From Chondrosia reniformis (lineage: Eukaryota; Porifera; Demospongiae; Chondrillida; Chondrillidae), in NCBI GenBank assembly GCA_947172415.1, contig OX359196.1, positions 6,263,901-6,327,900 of the forward strand: a DNA stretch of 64,000 bases. The letters are read 5' to 3'. The notes below the pieces were generated by a model. It searched no databases, was not told the DNA's origin, and saw only the letters and a list, made by a program, of their open reading frames with translations. Of this stretch, positions 36,901-48,904 are shown piece after piece. A program made the position numbers and the translations under genes. Positions within the stretch are counted from its first letter, which is position 1. The number at the start of each line of letters is the position of its first letter.

Positions 36901-39900
36901 GACCTTCTGCTGGTTTCAGAGAAACTTGCTCGCCTTCCTACTGAAGATCTTGTTCTCCCGCGTTTTTTAATGTTTTGTATTGATGTTTGGGAATTGACCA
37001 AACTGTGATACATACCATTGATACTCATTAGGTTGTCATGGCTACCAAGCTCAACCACAAATCCATCACTTAGGACAGCAATCATATCAGCATTTTGTAT
37101 AGTAGACAGGCGATGTGCCACAATGATAGTAGTTCTATCTTTACATGCCTACAAGTCAACAGTGAAAATTGTTAATATTCTTTTCTTAACACATAGATGT
37201 ACATCACTACTCTACCTTATCCAAGGCATCCTGGACTATTTTCTCACTCTCTGCATCCAGAGCTGATGTGGCTTCATCAAGGAGAAGAATCTTGGGGTTC
37301 CTCACCAGTGCTCTGGCTATAGCAATTCTCTGCTTCTGTCCTCCAGATATCTGAGCTCCCCTCTCTCCAACAAGAGTGTCGTAACCCTTGGGAAGACTGA
37401 CAATAAAGTCATGAGCATTGGCTGCTCGAGCAGCTTCTTCAATCTCCTCTTGTGTCACTCCTTCTCGGCCATAACGAATGTTCTCGAAAATGGTGGTGGC
37501 AAACAGAACTGGCTCCTGCCCTACCACACCAATATTGCTTCTCAACCATTTCAAGTTTAAGGTTTTTATGTTAATACCATCAATCAGAACTTCGCCCTCT
37601 TCAACATCATAAAACCTTAAAAGTAGCTGTAAAATGGTGCTCTTTCCTGATCCACTTGATCCCACTAATGCTAGGGTTTTACCCACACCAGCCTCCAATG
37701 TAAGGTCCTCCAGAGTGTAAGAGTCTAGTTGACTTGGATAAGAAAAGTATACTTTTTTAAACTTGATGTTCCCACTCATGCTGCTAGGCTTCTCTCCCTC
37801 CTCAGATGAAGAGTCAATCAGTGGCTCCTATGTACATATACATACGTGCTAGGTAGTGATGGGTACTTGATAATGTTAAAATAGGAATTTCCTTCATTTA
37901 ATGTTACCAAGAGTACATACATAAGAGATAAGTGCATAGCTGTACCTTGTACATTTTCTAAAAATGATGTGGAAACACGTCTCAAGTAGGCATGGTAACT
38001 ATATTGATATTCTTATGTAATGGTAAATATTGTATATACGTGTATATGCTATATAAATGGACCATTTAACTCACCCTTTTTATAACTCTATATGCAAAGG
38101 TGAGAGAGGCTGTTGCTATACCCAGCCCTTGGAAACTCGGGCCTGCCTGACCAATATAGAAGGCACCAATGAAAACAGAAAAGAAAACCTACATACGTGC
38201 AAGAACATATACATGCAGTCAATAGAGGAATCACTTGTAAATGACAATTACAGTTTAGTGGGTACAACTGTAGCAACCACTCTACAATTTGAATACTGTC
38301 ATGTTGAGGTCAACAATAAACTCACAGTAATTGTGTCCCCAGGAAGAGCAAGGCCGTTGGAAATTAAAAAGGCACTGAACCTACACAAGTAAGAAAACAG
38401 AGGAAGGCACTCACAGAATTGCAAATACATACATGTGTATCTAACACACTTTCCTACACATTATATGTCTGTTCTACAGATATGAAACTAAACCTAGTGA
38501 GAGCTTTGCATGAGGATACAAGAGTCTTCTCTATATTCTTCTACTTCGTTGGGCCATATGTACTAACATGATAACATATCTATGTATTATACAGAATGAC
38601 AGCTGCAGAACTTACCACAGTGCCAAGGCATATGTACCCAAGATGGTAATGAAATTAACTGCTAAACTGGCTCCAGCAATGAATCCCTTCTGAGCACCTG
38701 TCTTCTTGGCATCAGCAAGCCGGTCACAGTACCTCTGATGCTCCTTCTCTTCTCCTCCAAATGCCACCACAGTGCGGATTGAAGAGAGGACCTCCTCGGC
38801 CACTGCACCTGCTCCAGCATATCGCTTCTGTTCCCTGCTTGTGTAAGCCTCAATTAACTAAATAAACAAACAACAATAATAAACATAACCAGTATGTAAA
38901 CATACTGTACATGTAAATACTTCCCTGCATTAATTACAGTCATGTTCTACAGTAGTGTCCGCAGTACCTTTGCAAAGAGAAAGGCTGCAATAGCTAAAAT
39001 GGGAGTCAATCCCAACATCAGTAGAGTCATACGCCATTCTATAGCAAAGCCAATTATAAAGCTGGACAGGAAGGTGGACAGAAACTGGAATCCAACACTC
39101 AACTTGTCTCCAATCCCTTCCTGAACCTTTACAAGGTTTCTATGGGGAGGACAGAACATGTCACATTTTAGAATTAAATTCCTGAATGGTTTGCTTCTCT
39201 TAATGAATACGTATAATTCATGATTGAAGGAACACAATTACATGTACAGCCTGATACTACTCACTCATTCAGCCTTGCCGACAATTCTCCTGATTTGTTA
39301 TCATCAAACCAGGAAATCTCTTGTCTCAGAACAGCTCTGAAGAAGGACAGTCTCATTCTGTATGCCTGACGTTGAGCTGCCAAGGAAAATGTCCACACTT
39401 GTATGAACCCAAATAACAGGGTACAAAGTGCAAGACCGACAAATATGAAAATCAAAATGTTAATCTCGCTGAGAAAGTCGTCAATAGTCAAACACCTGAA
39501 AGTATCAGGACCAAAGGCTGTTGACTGTGCATCTATCAGTGTGATGAAGGACCTGATGATTGTGCAATTCTCTGTTCCTGTGTTTGCTGCTACGCCTGTT
39601 ACATTTGCATATATCTCAGTTGTTAGGTTGCGATAGACGTAGAGATTTAATACTTCCCCAAACACCAACATGGCCCCAGGTAGAATGGCTCCATTGAGTA
39701 TTGCTATGACAGTCCCAATAAACATAAGTAGCCAATCGCTACATGTGGCAAAACTAAACTGATAAAGGAGATAGTACAAAGTTGTCGGTGAGGTAAGTAT
39801 GATTGTGCCAGGTCAGAAACTCAACAGTAAAACCATGTACTGGATATACATTAGATATTATATATAGATATTAGATTCTCTAATGAGGCTAGAGAAGACA

Positions 39901-40768
39901 GATGGTGCAGAATTTGTAGTAATTTCTCAGAGATTGAGGACACTATCCATTTCCTAGCAATTTGTCCCCAACTGTCTGATAGTAGGTAAGCGATCCTGAG
40001 GTCCCTGCAGTGGGATGGCACTTCCTTTTCATCCAGCGAACACCTAGCTGTGTGCTTGGCTGCAGCTGGTGTGTCGGATGAGTCAGTGGCTATGCGGTTA
40101 AGGGCGTTTTATAAAGTAAGGTGCGATATAGGAGAATGAGGATATAATACTTAAATTGATTTAATACAAGCTCCCTCCGGTACCATATGCATGGTGACAT
40201 GAACATAGATAGGTAGGCATGCAGTAATTTTAATATATGCATATCATTTATGATGACTCTTTAAAGTAATTTATTGATGAATTGATGCATGAGACTACTA
40301 CATGCAATAGGGTAATTCAAGATAAGAGGTTAGACTGTTATACATTTAGAATTTAGGTAGGTGTACACGTAGATGATCCTCTGGGTATTAGTTTATTTTA
40401 TTTGTATTGTACTCTTATCTGTATACACATTGACCTGTATCCTCAGCAGACCCATTTAGGATGATTTAGGCTTGAGAACATTTGAGTGTTGATAGTACCT
40501 TACTATATGGTGTCAATTTTCCGATAAATATGTCAGATATATATATTACAGTCATCAATAGAGACCCAAGTCCATATGCATGCAATTGCAAGAAATCAAG
40601 GAAGAGATATAGTAATATTGATTGAAACTCTTTAGATGTAGCTTCGATTCTGATCTGTGTTATGGTATTTTAACTGACCCTTGTATTTTATATTTTATAG
40701 TGACTCATGGGCCCAGTCTGGCCTAGTGCATACATCATATTTTGATTTGCACGTGTCACTCTAATAAA

Positions 40769-40801
<33 letters not shown>

Positions 40802-41203
40802 AAACACTTGTCATTCAGGTCAGTATGTTCAATTATGTCACCCTCATAATGCATAATGACACAATTGTACACCTCATCTGGTTGCTATGCATTCAAGCAA
40901 AATGACTACACACTACACACTTAATACACATTACATATACCATAATAGTAATACTATTGTTGAACTTTTATATTTTACAATACCAATATCCTATATAGCT
41001 ACTTACAAACATGTGATGTTACAACGTGTCCAGGATATCTCACTTACTAGTTGTAAGATATTGATCTGTTTGGGTTCTACTTTTCGGCTATCCACGTCCA
41101 CGTTTTCTTGGCTAGAAATAGCAACCTCGTCCGAAGTGTTTTTGGTTCGCTTTTCAGGACGATAGAAGACTCCAGCTTCTTCATTTTCGTTGGCACTACT
41201 CAT
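33994..41203 (-). CDS. ABCB1: ABCB-family full ABC transporter (P-glycoprotein/MDR-like), 1349 aa
   Basis: Fifteen exons: 41048-41203, 39265-39758, 38968-39139, 38616-38857, 38326-38380, 38075-38188, 37216-37827, 36762-37148, 36453-36620, 36220-36315, 35426-36051, 35003-35165, 34506-34913, 34269-34415, 33994-34203. The layout is TMD1-NBD1-linker-TMD2-NBD2. NBD1 has Walker [10 protein letters not shown], signature ISGGQKQ, Walker [13 protein letters not shown] and H-loop AHRLST. NBD2 has [16 protein letters not shown], the same Walker B and AHRLST. Intracellular coupling helices carry QEISWFDDN and [12 protein letters not shown]1 has a glycosylatable loop (NLT, NVT, NCT). The linker is Arg/Ser-rich then poly-Glu (EREEEEEED). 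Both ATP sites look intact. Role: plasma-membrane export of hydrophobic compounds (family). The ABCB1 name is by class, not strict orthology. Intron 1 (1.3 kb) holds a LINE remnant. Confidence 0.95.
39870..40800 (+). mobile_element. 5'-truncated non-LTR retrotransposon (LINE) remnant
   Basis: On the plus strand, antisense to the host gene, 39880-40135 reads as the C-terminal end of a non-LTR polyprotein: a zinc-knuckle-like C-x2-C-x10-H-x4-C pattern (WCRICSNF, then [12 protein letters not shown]), broken by one TAG-type stop (TAA at about 39986), then ILRSLQWDG and AMRLRAFYK. It is followed by a non-coding stretch and a (TTA)n tail at 40768-40800, as seen at LINE 3' ends. The inactive copy sits in intron 1 of the ABCB gene. 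Exact clade not determined. Confidence 0.65.
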
Positions 41204-41490
41204 CCTGTTTTGCTAAAGATTGAAAAAGAACTAGTACTGTCGTATCCGTCCTACTCGTGTGCTATATGCAATTAATTAGTAACAAGTACAGTTACAAAAA
41301 ATCCGGAACTGATCCATATCGTAGTCACTCTACAGTTATGACTATTTTACAGTTTAAAATCGCAATCACGTTCTTTTTCTTACATAGGCCTACAGTTGCT
41401 ACAGCCAAGGTTCCTCGAACAAGAACACTTGTTGTTTCGAAATGACGGCGATTAGCAAGCCGGTTTATTGATTATCTATACGGCTTCAAA
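41204..41490. promoter_or_regulatory. shared intergenic promoter, ABCB / SLAIN
   Basis: 287 bp between divergent ATGs. The SLAIN start is in AAAATGGCGGCTGG, an excellent match to a YY1-type element overlapping the start codon. Confidence 0.5.
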
Positions 41491-44349
41491 ATGGCGGCTG
41501 GTCGGGATCGCGTCAAAGAATTGGAAGACATGGTTAAGGAGCTACAGCTTGAAAATCAACGACTTTCTCGAAAGTTTGACACCAGCGCCAATATAAGTAA
41601 CATTGTATCGGATACTGACTCGAGCAGCGTAAGGACAATCGAAGAGGAAGATCCTGTAAAAGACCTGATTCACTTAAGTGACATGGAAGATGAAGAAGAC
41701 GATGTTTGGTACGTGTATATTCTTTAAGGTTTATCCTTACTTAAGGCAATGTATTTTTAATATAATCCAAGCTTTAGAATTATTGAAAATTATTATTTAA
41801 AGTTGATGAACTCATTCATGTTTTATTATTAGATTACTTTAGGTCCTTCTAAGAAAAGATGGCTAATTTAATTAGTTCTCTAATTTACACAATGTAGGCT
41901 CTATGTGTCTCCTAGGAGACAACCTACCCCAGAGCAGCGCCGGGTGACCCCACTGCAGTGGCTTAGTGAGGGAGTAGATGATAACGACGCTATTCCCTCT
42001 TTGAATGAAGTTCGAGTGGCTCTTTTCAAACAGGAAAAAGATGCCAAGAGCATGTTTTCCACAGATCGTAGAGGAGACAATAATCCAAAAAGATCCGTTT
42101 CAGCCAAAAGTGCTACAGCTCAAAGTTAGTCAGACATGGTTCTTCATATAATCAGTATATGAATTAGGCAAATCTATAATACTGATTATTAAGAATAAAT
42201 GTTACATTTTTAATAATCTTCTTAGAGTTTCTTAATGAAGTTAGAAAAAAGAAGAGAAACAGCCTTGAAAATTCCAGCAGTGCAGATATGCCATCATCTA
42301 GTGGAGATGAAAGTAGGTCACTTGGTGTAGCAATAGATACTAGTATATTGTATATGTCTCTGTATGTACATGAGTTTTATATTATATGTACATATATACG
42401 TACGTACGTATATATAGACATATTGACATACGTAAGTACGTTATATTATCAGATAGTGAAATGAGGATTTAGATAGGTTATTGTAAAGGGATAACTAATT
42501 GTTCTGTGTATACCATTATATACATATATATTGTGTACTTCACTGCATAGACTTTATAGCTGAAAGGTCAGAGTTAGCAATGAGTGACATGACAGGTTCA
42601 GGAGTTACAGTATTACCAAAGTGGTCAAATGCTAATCGTGGAAGGACCATCAATATTCCTGTAAAGCCCGTCCTTCCTAGAGGAAGAGTCATGGAAAATG
42701 AGAGTGAGCATTCAGGACCTGAAAGTTTTGAAGACAGCTTCTCTGGTGGAGTGGAGGAGGAGAATGAACATGAAGAATTATCACACAATCTGGTAGATGG
42801 TGTTAACGGTAGCAACTACTCTGATGATGAGCTGGATCAATGTCTGGAACAGGTTGGTGAGTACTCACAAGGTAATCATGGTACAACAGGGAAGCCAGTT
42901 GCCAACCTGCACAGACATCCTCCAGCCCGAATAGCAGTGAACCCAGATGACTACCCTCCAGCCCGAATAGCACTGAACCCAGAAACCAATTTTATGACAG
43001 ATCGGCATCCAAGAAGTCCAGATACTAGAAGAAAAGTAACCCACCCAAATAGTCCTAGACTGAAAAGGGCAGTGGATCCTAATGTACCTCTCAGGAGAGC
43101 AGTAGATCCTGATGCATCACCTCTCAGGAGAGCCGTAGATCCTGATGCATCACCTCTCAGGAGAGCAGTAGATCCTGATGCACCACCTCTCAGGAGAGCA
43201 GTAGATCCTGATGCACCACCTCTCAGGAGAGCAGTAGATCCTGATGCACCTCTCAGGAGAGCAGTAGATCCTGATGCACCACCTCTCAGGAGAGCAGTAG
43301 ATCCTGATGCACCACCTCTCAGGAGAGCAGTAGATCCTGATGCATCACCTCTCAGGAGAGCAGTAGATCCTGATGCACCTCTCAGGAGAGCAGTAGATCC
43401 TGATGCACCACCTCTCAGGAGAGCAGTAGATCCTGATGCACCTCTCAGGAGAGCAGTAGATCCTGATGCACCACCTCTCAGGAGAGCAGTAGATCCTGAT
43501 GCACCTCTCAGGAGAGCAGTAGATCCTGATGCACCTCTCAGGAGAGCAGTAGATCCTGATGTACCTCTCAGGAGAGCAGTAGATCCTGATGCACCACCTC
43601 TCAGGAGAGCAGTAGATCCTGATGCACCACCTCTCAGGAGAGCAGTAGATCCTGATGCACCACCTCTCAGGAGAGCAGTAGATCCTGATGCACCACCTCT
43701 CAGGAGAGCAGTAGATCCTGATAATGCAATACATACAAGATCTCGAAGGTCCTTAGAAGCATCTTCTGGTACTTATAACCGGTCACCACAGATGAATCGA
43801 AAGGGTATAAACTCCTCACAGCATGTCCCACAAAGTTCTAATGTCATAGCAACACCTAAATCGAGAACCCCCTCCTCTACACGTCACAGTGGTTCACCAA
43901 GGAGTGCTCAGGTGTCGACACCAGGACAGAGTCGGCAGTACCAGGCCAGCAGTCCACAGGAAGTATCCACTGCTTCAAGAATCACGAGATCAGGCAGTAA
44001 TAGTGCAAGGTCAGTTTATGATTTATCTAACTAAATGGATGAATGTAAGCTGTTGCTTGCATGTAGTCTAAATTGTTGATATCCACAATCATACACATGT
44101 GGTGGTGGTACTAAAAATGTCCGATTGTAGCTGAGATTACTAAAAAAATTCCTAGAATCATATTTTGGTATAATATGTTTCCAGTCAATCCTGAATTGAA
44201 CTGGTGATAAACCACAAACATATTTTGTTAATTTTGTCAAATACATACATTATGTAAAGTATGTTTATGTTCATAGAAAGTCACTTGGATCCGGTCAGTC
44301 TAAAAGATCTTCCAAAAAAGACACAACCTGGATGGATGGGTGCTTTTAA
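41491..44349 (+). CDS. SLAIN2: SLAIN motif-containing microtubule plus-end protein with expanded repeat
   Basis: Five exons: 41491-41708, 41898-42124, 42226-42312, 42551-44009, 44277-44349; 687 residues. An N-terminal coiled coil (VKELEDMVKELQLENQRL) precedes an acidic stretch and the SLAIN block WLYVSPRRQPTPEQRRVTPL, then LQWL. The end TTWMDGCF matches the WKDGCY terminus of vertebrate SLAIN1/2. The family binds EB1 and ch-TOG to promote microtubule growth. The long exon 4 adds 21 tandem copies of RAVDP with 10-11-residue spacing, each followed by an APL/APPL/ASPL spacer and RR, giving many R-x-x-DP units not found in vertebrate SLAINs. Two older diverged units (PPARIAVNPD) precede them. Ser/Thr/Arg-rich sequence, typical of SxIP-type EB-binding regions, follows. 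Confidence 0.85.
43063..43722 (+). repeat. coding minisatellite, 21 units of 30 or 33 bp, in SLAIN exon 4
   Basis: Unit core AGGAGAGCAGTAGATCCTGA, then TGCACCACCTCTC, with CCA insertion/deletion giving 30- and 33-bp forms. Length changes are always multiples of three, so the frame is kept. First unit KRAVDPNVPL, last RRAVDPDN. Confidence 0.95.
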
Positions 44350-44890
44350 TAACCCAGATTAAATTATTTTATTAACCTCCACAAGTTGCCAGAATGTATT
44401 TATTTATTATGTTTATAGCATTGTGTGCTGCAAAACTTACAAGGTGAACCAGAATCTGATCATGATGTTTATGTACGTATATTATGTAAAATTTGGAGTT
44501 ACATTTATATGAAACTAAAACAGATAACCATTAAAAAGATAATGTATGGAGAGAGATAGGGCAAATTTTGAGTTCCATTAAAATTTCAAAAACTCATTGG
44601 ACATGTTCTATAGATGTCTGTGAATGCTGACACAAAGTCACAGCTGCATATCTTTACTTTTGATATTGTTTCAGCCTCAATGTACATTAAATTCTGGTAT
44701 ACAAAGTTAATGTATGGAGAGAGATAGGGCAAATTTAAAGTTTCATCAAAATTTCAAAAACCCATTGGAAATAGTCTATAGATGTCTGCGAATGCTGACA
44801 CAAAGATTTAGCTTCATATATCGCCATTTGATAGAGTTACAGAACTAGAGTTAATGTACTGTTTTGTTAGAGAAAATTGCGTAATACTAT

Positions 44891-45910
44891 ATATGGCCGA
44901 CCGTTAAAAGGTATATATAAGACAAAAATTCCATACTATATCTGAAAATCTAGAATACTTTCCAATTTTTTATACATAGGGATATGCACTGTGTAGTACT
45001 TGATTGTTATTGAAGTACTATCTATCCATATATAATATATGGATCTCGTTAAAGTGAAATTTCGCCAATCGACGGCCAACGAAACTCCAAAGAAAAAAAG
45101 TTGGACCATACCGAACGCTACCATCCACGACGCTCATAGGCCGGGATCGTTGGTAACGTTCAACTTATCGAATCTGCCGAAGCAAATTACTGCCGAGTTG
45201 AGCATTGGGTGTCACTTGCGTGAGAAGAACCAGCTCTTCTCGATATGGCCGACTCATATGAATCCTAAGATATCAGATGCCAATCCCACATTACGTGGAA
45301 CCCCCCCGAAATCCGGATTATTGGTGAGCACGTCTCTATGGCACCAACCGATTAGGAGACAGCTTCAGAGTCTAAGCGCTACCAACCTCTATGGGAACCG
45401 CAACCACCATAGAGATGTGTCCAGGTAGGCCTACTTAATAAGGTTTTTTGCTTCTATTTATATGAAGTTTTGTCCAAAGAAAACGGTTGTGGTTGGGACC
45501 TTTATTAATATATTTCTCGTTATTTCCAGATCAGTGAATTGTTCCAAGCAAGTTTAAAGACATAGTCAGTATTAGTGGTTCATCTGAAAACTGGGAAAAG
45601 CGGAAAAAGTCCTGTAAGTGTCTTGATGGGCCGAGGAGAACGACTTTTCTGATCCCAATTATTTTCGAGAAATCGTCAATTTATTCCACTTTAATTCCAG
45701 ACCAGTGAATCGTTCCAAGCAATTTTACACACATACGCAGTATTTTCAATACATCTAAAAACTGTGGCAAATGGATAAAAGCCTGTATGTGTCTTGGTGG
45801 AGGGAGGAGAGCGACTTTTCATGATACAGAAAACTAGAGATAGTGAGAGGTCCGATATTTATCGCCTGTACGATATTAATGTCTATGATCGATATTTCAA
45901 CTAGGCCGGT
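44891..45910. other. satellite-embedded core element, copy 1
   Basis: CpG-richer than its surroundings. It runs from ATGGCCGACCGT through a TATA-like stretch (CCATATATAATATATGG) and the 129-codon ORF to GGCCGGTTTTAATAGATGTC, where the satellite resumes. Inside its right half, a TTCCAGA(T/C)CAGTGAAT block occurs twice, about 171 bp apart (45524 and 45695), a periodicity like that of the surrounding satellite. Confidence 0.7.
45039..45428 (+). CDS. unknown 129-aa ORF in core element, copy 1
   Basis: Begins MDLVKVKFRQSTANETPKKK and contains HDAHRPGSLVTFNLSNLP and WPTHMNPKISDA; basic, with no transmembrane or known motif that I recognise. After HRDVS the sequence reads AG|GTAGGC, a plausible donor, and TTATTTCCAG at 45520-45529 is a plausible in-phase acceptor leading to RSVNCSKQV and a stop. 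An intact frame of this length and base composition in satellite surroundings suggests a real or recently active gene. Function unknown. Confidence 0.45.
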   Translation: MDLVKVKFRQSTANETPKKKSWTIPNATIHDAHRPGSLVTFNLSNLPKQITAELSIGCHLREKNQLFSIWPTHMNPKISDANPTLRGTPPKSGLLVSTSLWHQPIRRQLQSLSATNLYGNRNHHRDVSR

Positions 45911-48904
45911 TTTAATAGATGTCTGTGAATGCTGACACAAAGTGTTAGCTTCATATCTCTCCATTTGATAGAGTGACAGCCCTCAATGTACATTAAATTT
46001 TGGTATACAAAGTTAATGTATGGAGAGAGATAGGGCAAATTTTGAGTTCCATCAAAATTAAAAAACTCATTGGACATGTTCTATAGATGTCTGTGAATGC
46101 TGACACAAAGTGTTAGCTTCATATCTTTACTTTTGATATTGTTACAGCCCTCAATGTACATTAAATTCTAGTATACAAAGTTAATGTATGGAGAGAGATA
46201 GGGCAAATTTTAATTTCCACCAAAATTTCAAAAACTCATTGGACATATTCTATAGATGTTTGTGAATGTTGACACCAAGTCACAGCTTCATATCTTTACT
46301 TTTGATATTGTTACAGCCCTCAATGTACATTAAATTCTGGTATACAAAGTTTATATATGGAGAGAGATAAGGCAAATTTTGAGTTCCATCAAAATTTCAA
46401 AAACTCATTAATCATGCTTAATAGATGTCTGTGAATGCTGACACAAAGTGTTAGCTTCATATCTCTCCATTTGATAGAGTGACAGCCCTCAATGTACATT
46501 AAATTTTGGTATACAAAGTTAATGTATGGTGAGATAGGGCAAATTTTAATTTCCACCAAAATTTCAAAAACTCATTGGACATGTTCTATAGATGTTTGTG
46601 AATGTTGACACCAAGTCACAGCTTCATATCTTTACTTTTGATATTATTACAGCCCTCAATGTACATTAAATTCTGGTATACAAAGTTTATATATGGAGAG
46701 AGATAAGGCAAATTTTGAGTTCCATCAAAATTTCAAAAACTCATTAATCATGCTTAATAGATGTCTGTGAATGCTGACACAAAGTGTTAGCTTCATATCT
46801 CTCCATTTGATAGAGTTACAGCCCTCAATGTACATTATATTCTGGTATACAAAGTTAATGTATGGAGAGAGATAGGGCAAATTTTAATTTCCATCAAGAT
46901 TTCAAAAACTCAATGGACATGTTCTACAGCTGTCTGTGAATCCTTGCACCAAGTTACAGCATCATATCTGCACTTTTGTTAGAGCTACAGCCCTCAATGT
47001 ACATTATTTATATTCTTGTATACAAAGTTAATGTATGGAGAGATAGGGCAAATTTTAATTTCCACCAAAATTTCAAAAACTCATTGGACATGTTCTATAG
47101 ATGTTTGTGAATGTTGACACCAAGTCACAGCTTCATATCTTTACTTTTGATAGAGTTACAGCCCTCAATGTACACTATATTCTGGTATACAAAGTTAATG
47201 TATGGAGAGAGATAGGGCAAATTTTAATTTCCATCAAGATTTCAAAAACTCATTGGACATGTTCTATAAATGTCTGTCAATGCTGACACAAAGTGTTAGC
47301 TTCATATCTTTACTTTTGATATTGTTACAGCCTTTCAATGTACATTTAATTCTGGTATACAAAGATAATGTATGGAGAGAGATAAGGCAAATTTAAGTTT
47401 CATCAAAATTTTAAAAAAACCATTGGACATGCTCTATAGATGTCTGTGAATGCTGACACAAAGTGTTAGCTTCATATCTTTACTTTTGATATTGTTACAG
47501 CCCTCAATGTACATTAAATTCTGGTATACAAAGTTTATACAAAGTTTATATATGGAGAGAGATAAGGCAAATTTTGAGTTCCATCAAAATTTCAAAAACT
47601 CATTGATCATGCTTAATAGATGTCTGTGAATGCTGACACAAAGTGTTAGCTTCATATCCCTCCATTTGATAGAGTGACAGCCCTCAATGTACATTAAATT
47701 TTGGTATACAAAGTTAATGTATGGTGAGATAGGGCAAATTTTAATTTCCACCAAAATTTCAAAAACTCATTGGACATGTTCTATAGATGTTTGTGAATGT
47801 TGACACCAAGTCACAGCTTCATATCTTTACTTTTGATAGAGTTACAGCCCTCAATGTACATTATATTCTGGTATACAAAGTTAATGTATGGAGAGAGATA
47901 GGGCAAATTTTAATTTCCACCAAAATTTCAAAAACTCATTGGACATGTTCTATAGATGTTTGTGAATGTTGACACCAAGTCACAGCTTCATATCTTTCCT
48001 TTTGATAGAGTGACAGCCCTCAATGTACATTATATTCTGGTATACAAAGTTAATGTATGGAGAGAGATAGGGCAAATTTTAATTTCCATCAAGATTTCAA
48101 AAACTCATTGGACATGTTCTATAAATGTCTGTGAATGCTGACACAAAGTGTTAGCTTCATATCTTTACTTTTGATATTGTTACAGCCTTTCAATGTACAT
48201 TTAATTCTGGTATACAAAGATAATGTATGGAGAGAGATAAGGCAAATTTAAGTTTCATCAAAATTTTAAAAAAACCATTGGACATGCTCTATAGATGTCT
48301 GTGAATGCTGACACAAAGTGTTAGCTTCATATCTTTACTTTTGATATTGTTACAGCCCTCAATGTACATTAAATTTTGGTATACAAAGTTAATGTATGGA
48401 GAGAGATAGGGCAAATTTTGAGTTCCATCCAAATTTTAAAAACTCATTGGACATGCTCTACAGCTGTCTGTGAATCCTTGCACCAAGTTACAGCATCATA
48501 TCTGCACTTTTGTTAGAGCTACAGCCCTCAATGTACATTATTTATATTCTTGTATACAAAGTTAATGTATGGAGAGATAGGGCAAATTTTAATTTCCACC
48601 AAAATTTCAAAAACTCATTGGACATGTTCTATAGATGTCTGTGAATGCTGACACCAAGTCACAGCTTCATATCTTTACTTTTGATAGAGTTACAGCCCTC
48701 AATGTACATTATATTCTGGTATACAAAGTTAATGTATGGAGAGAGATAGGGCAAATTTTAATTTCCATCAAGATTTCAAAAACTCATTGGACATGTTCTA
48801 TAGATGTCTGTGAATGCTGACATCAAGCATTAGCTTCACATCTTGGTGTTTTAAAGAGTTAGAGCAATAAATGTACAAGCTGTATTCGATAATTGCACAA
48901 GACT

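Noticed and set aside
43345-43734. Antisense ORF of repeated RIYCSPERWC units
   Set aside because: It is the reverse frame of the SLAIN coding repeat; the plus frame is continuous with flanking SLAIN sequence.
47101-48820. Repeated 61-aa ORFs in the satellite
   Set aside because: They recur only because the unit is repeated, differ in frame integrity between units, and have no splice or start context.
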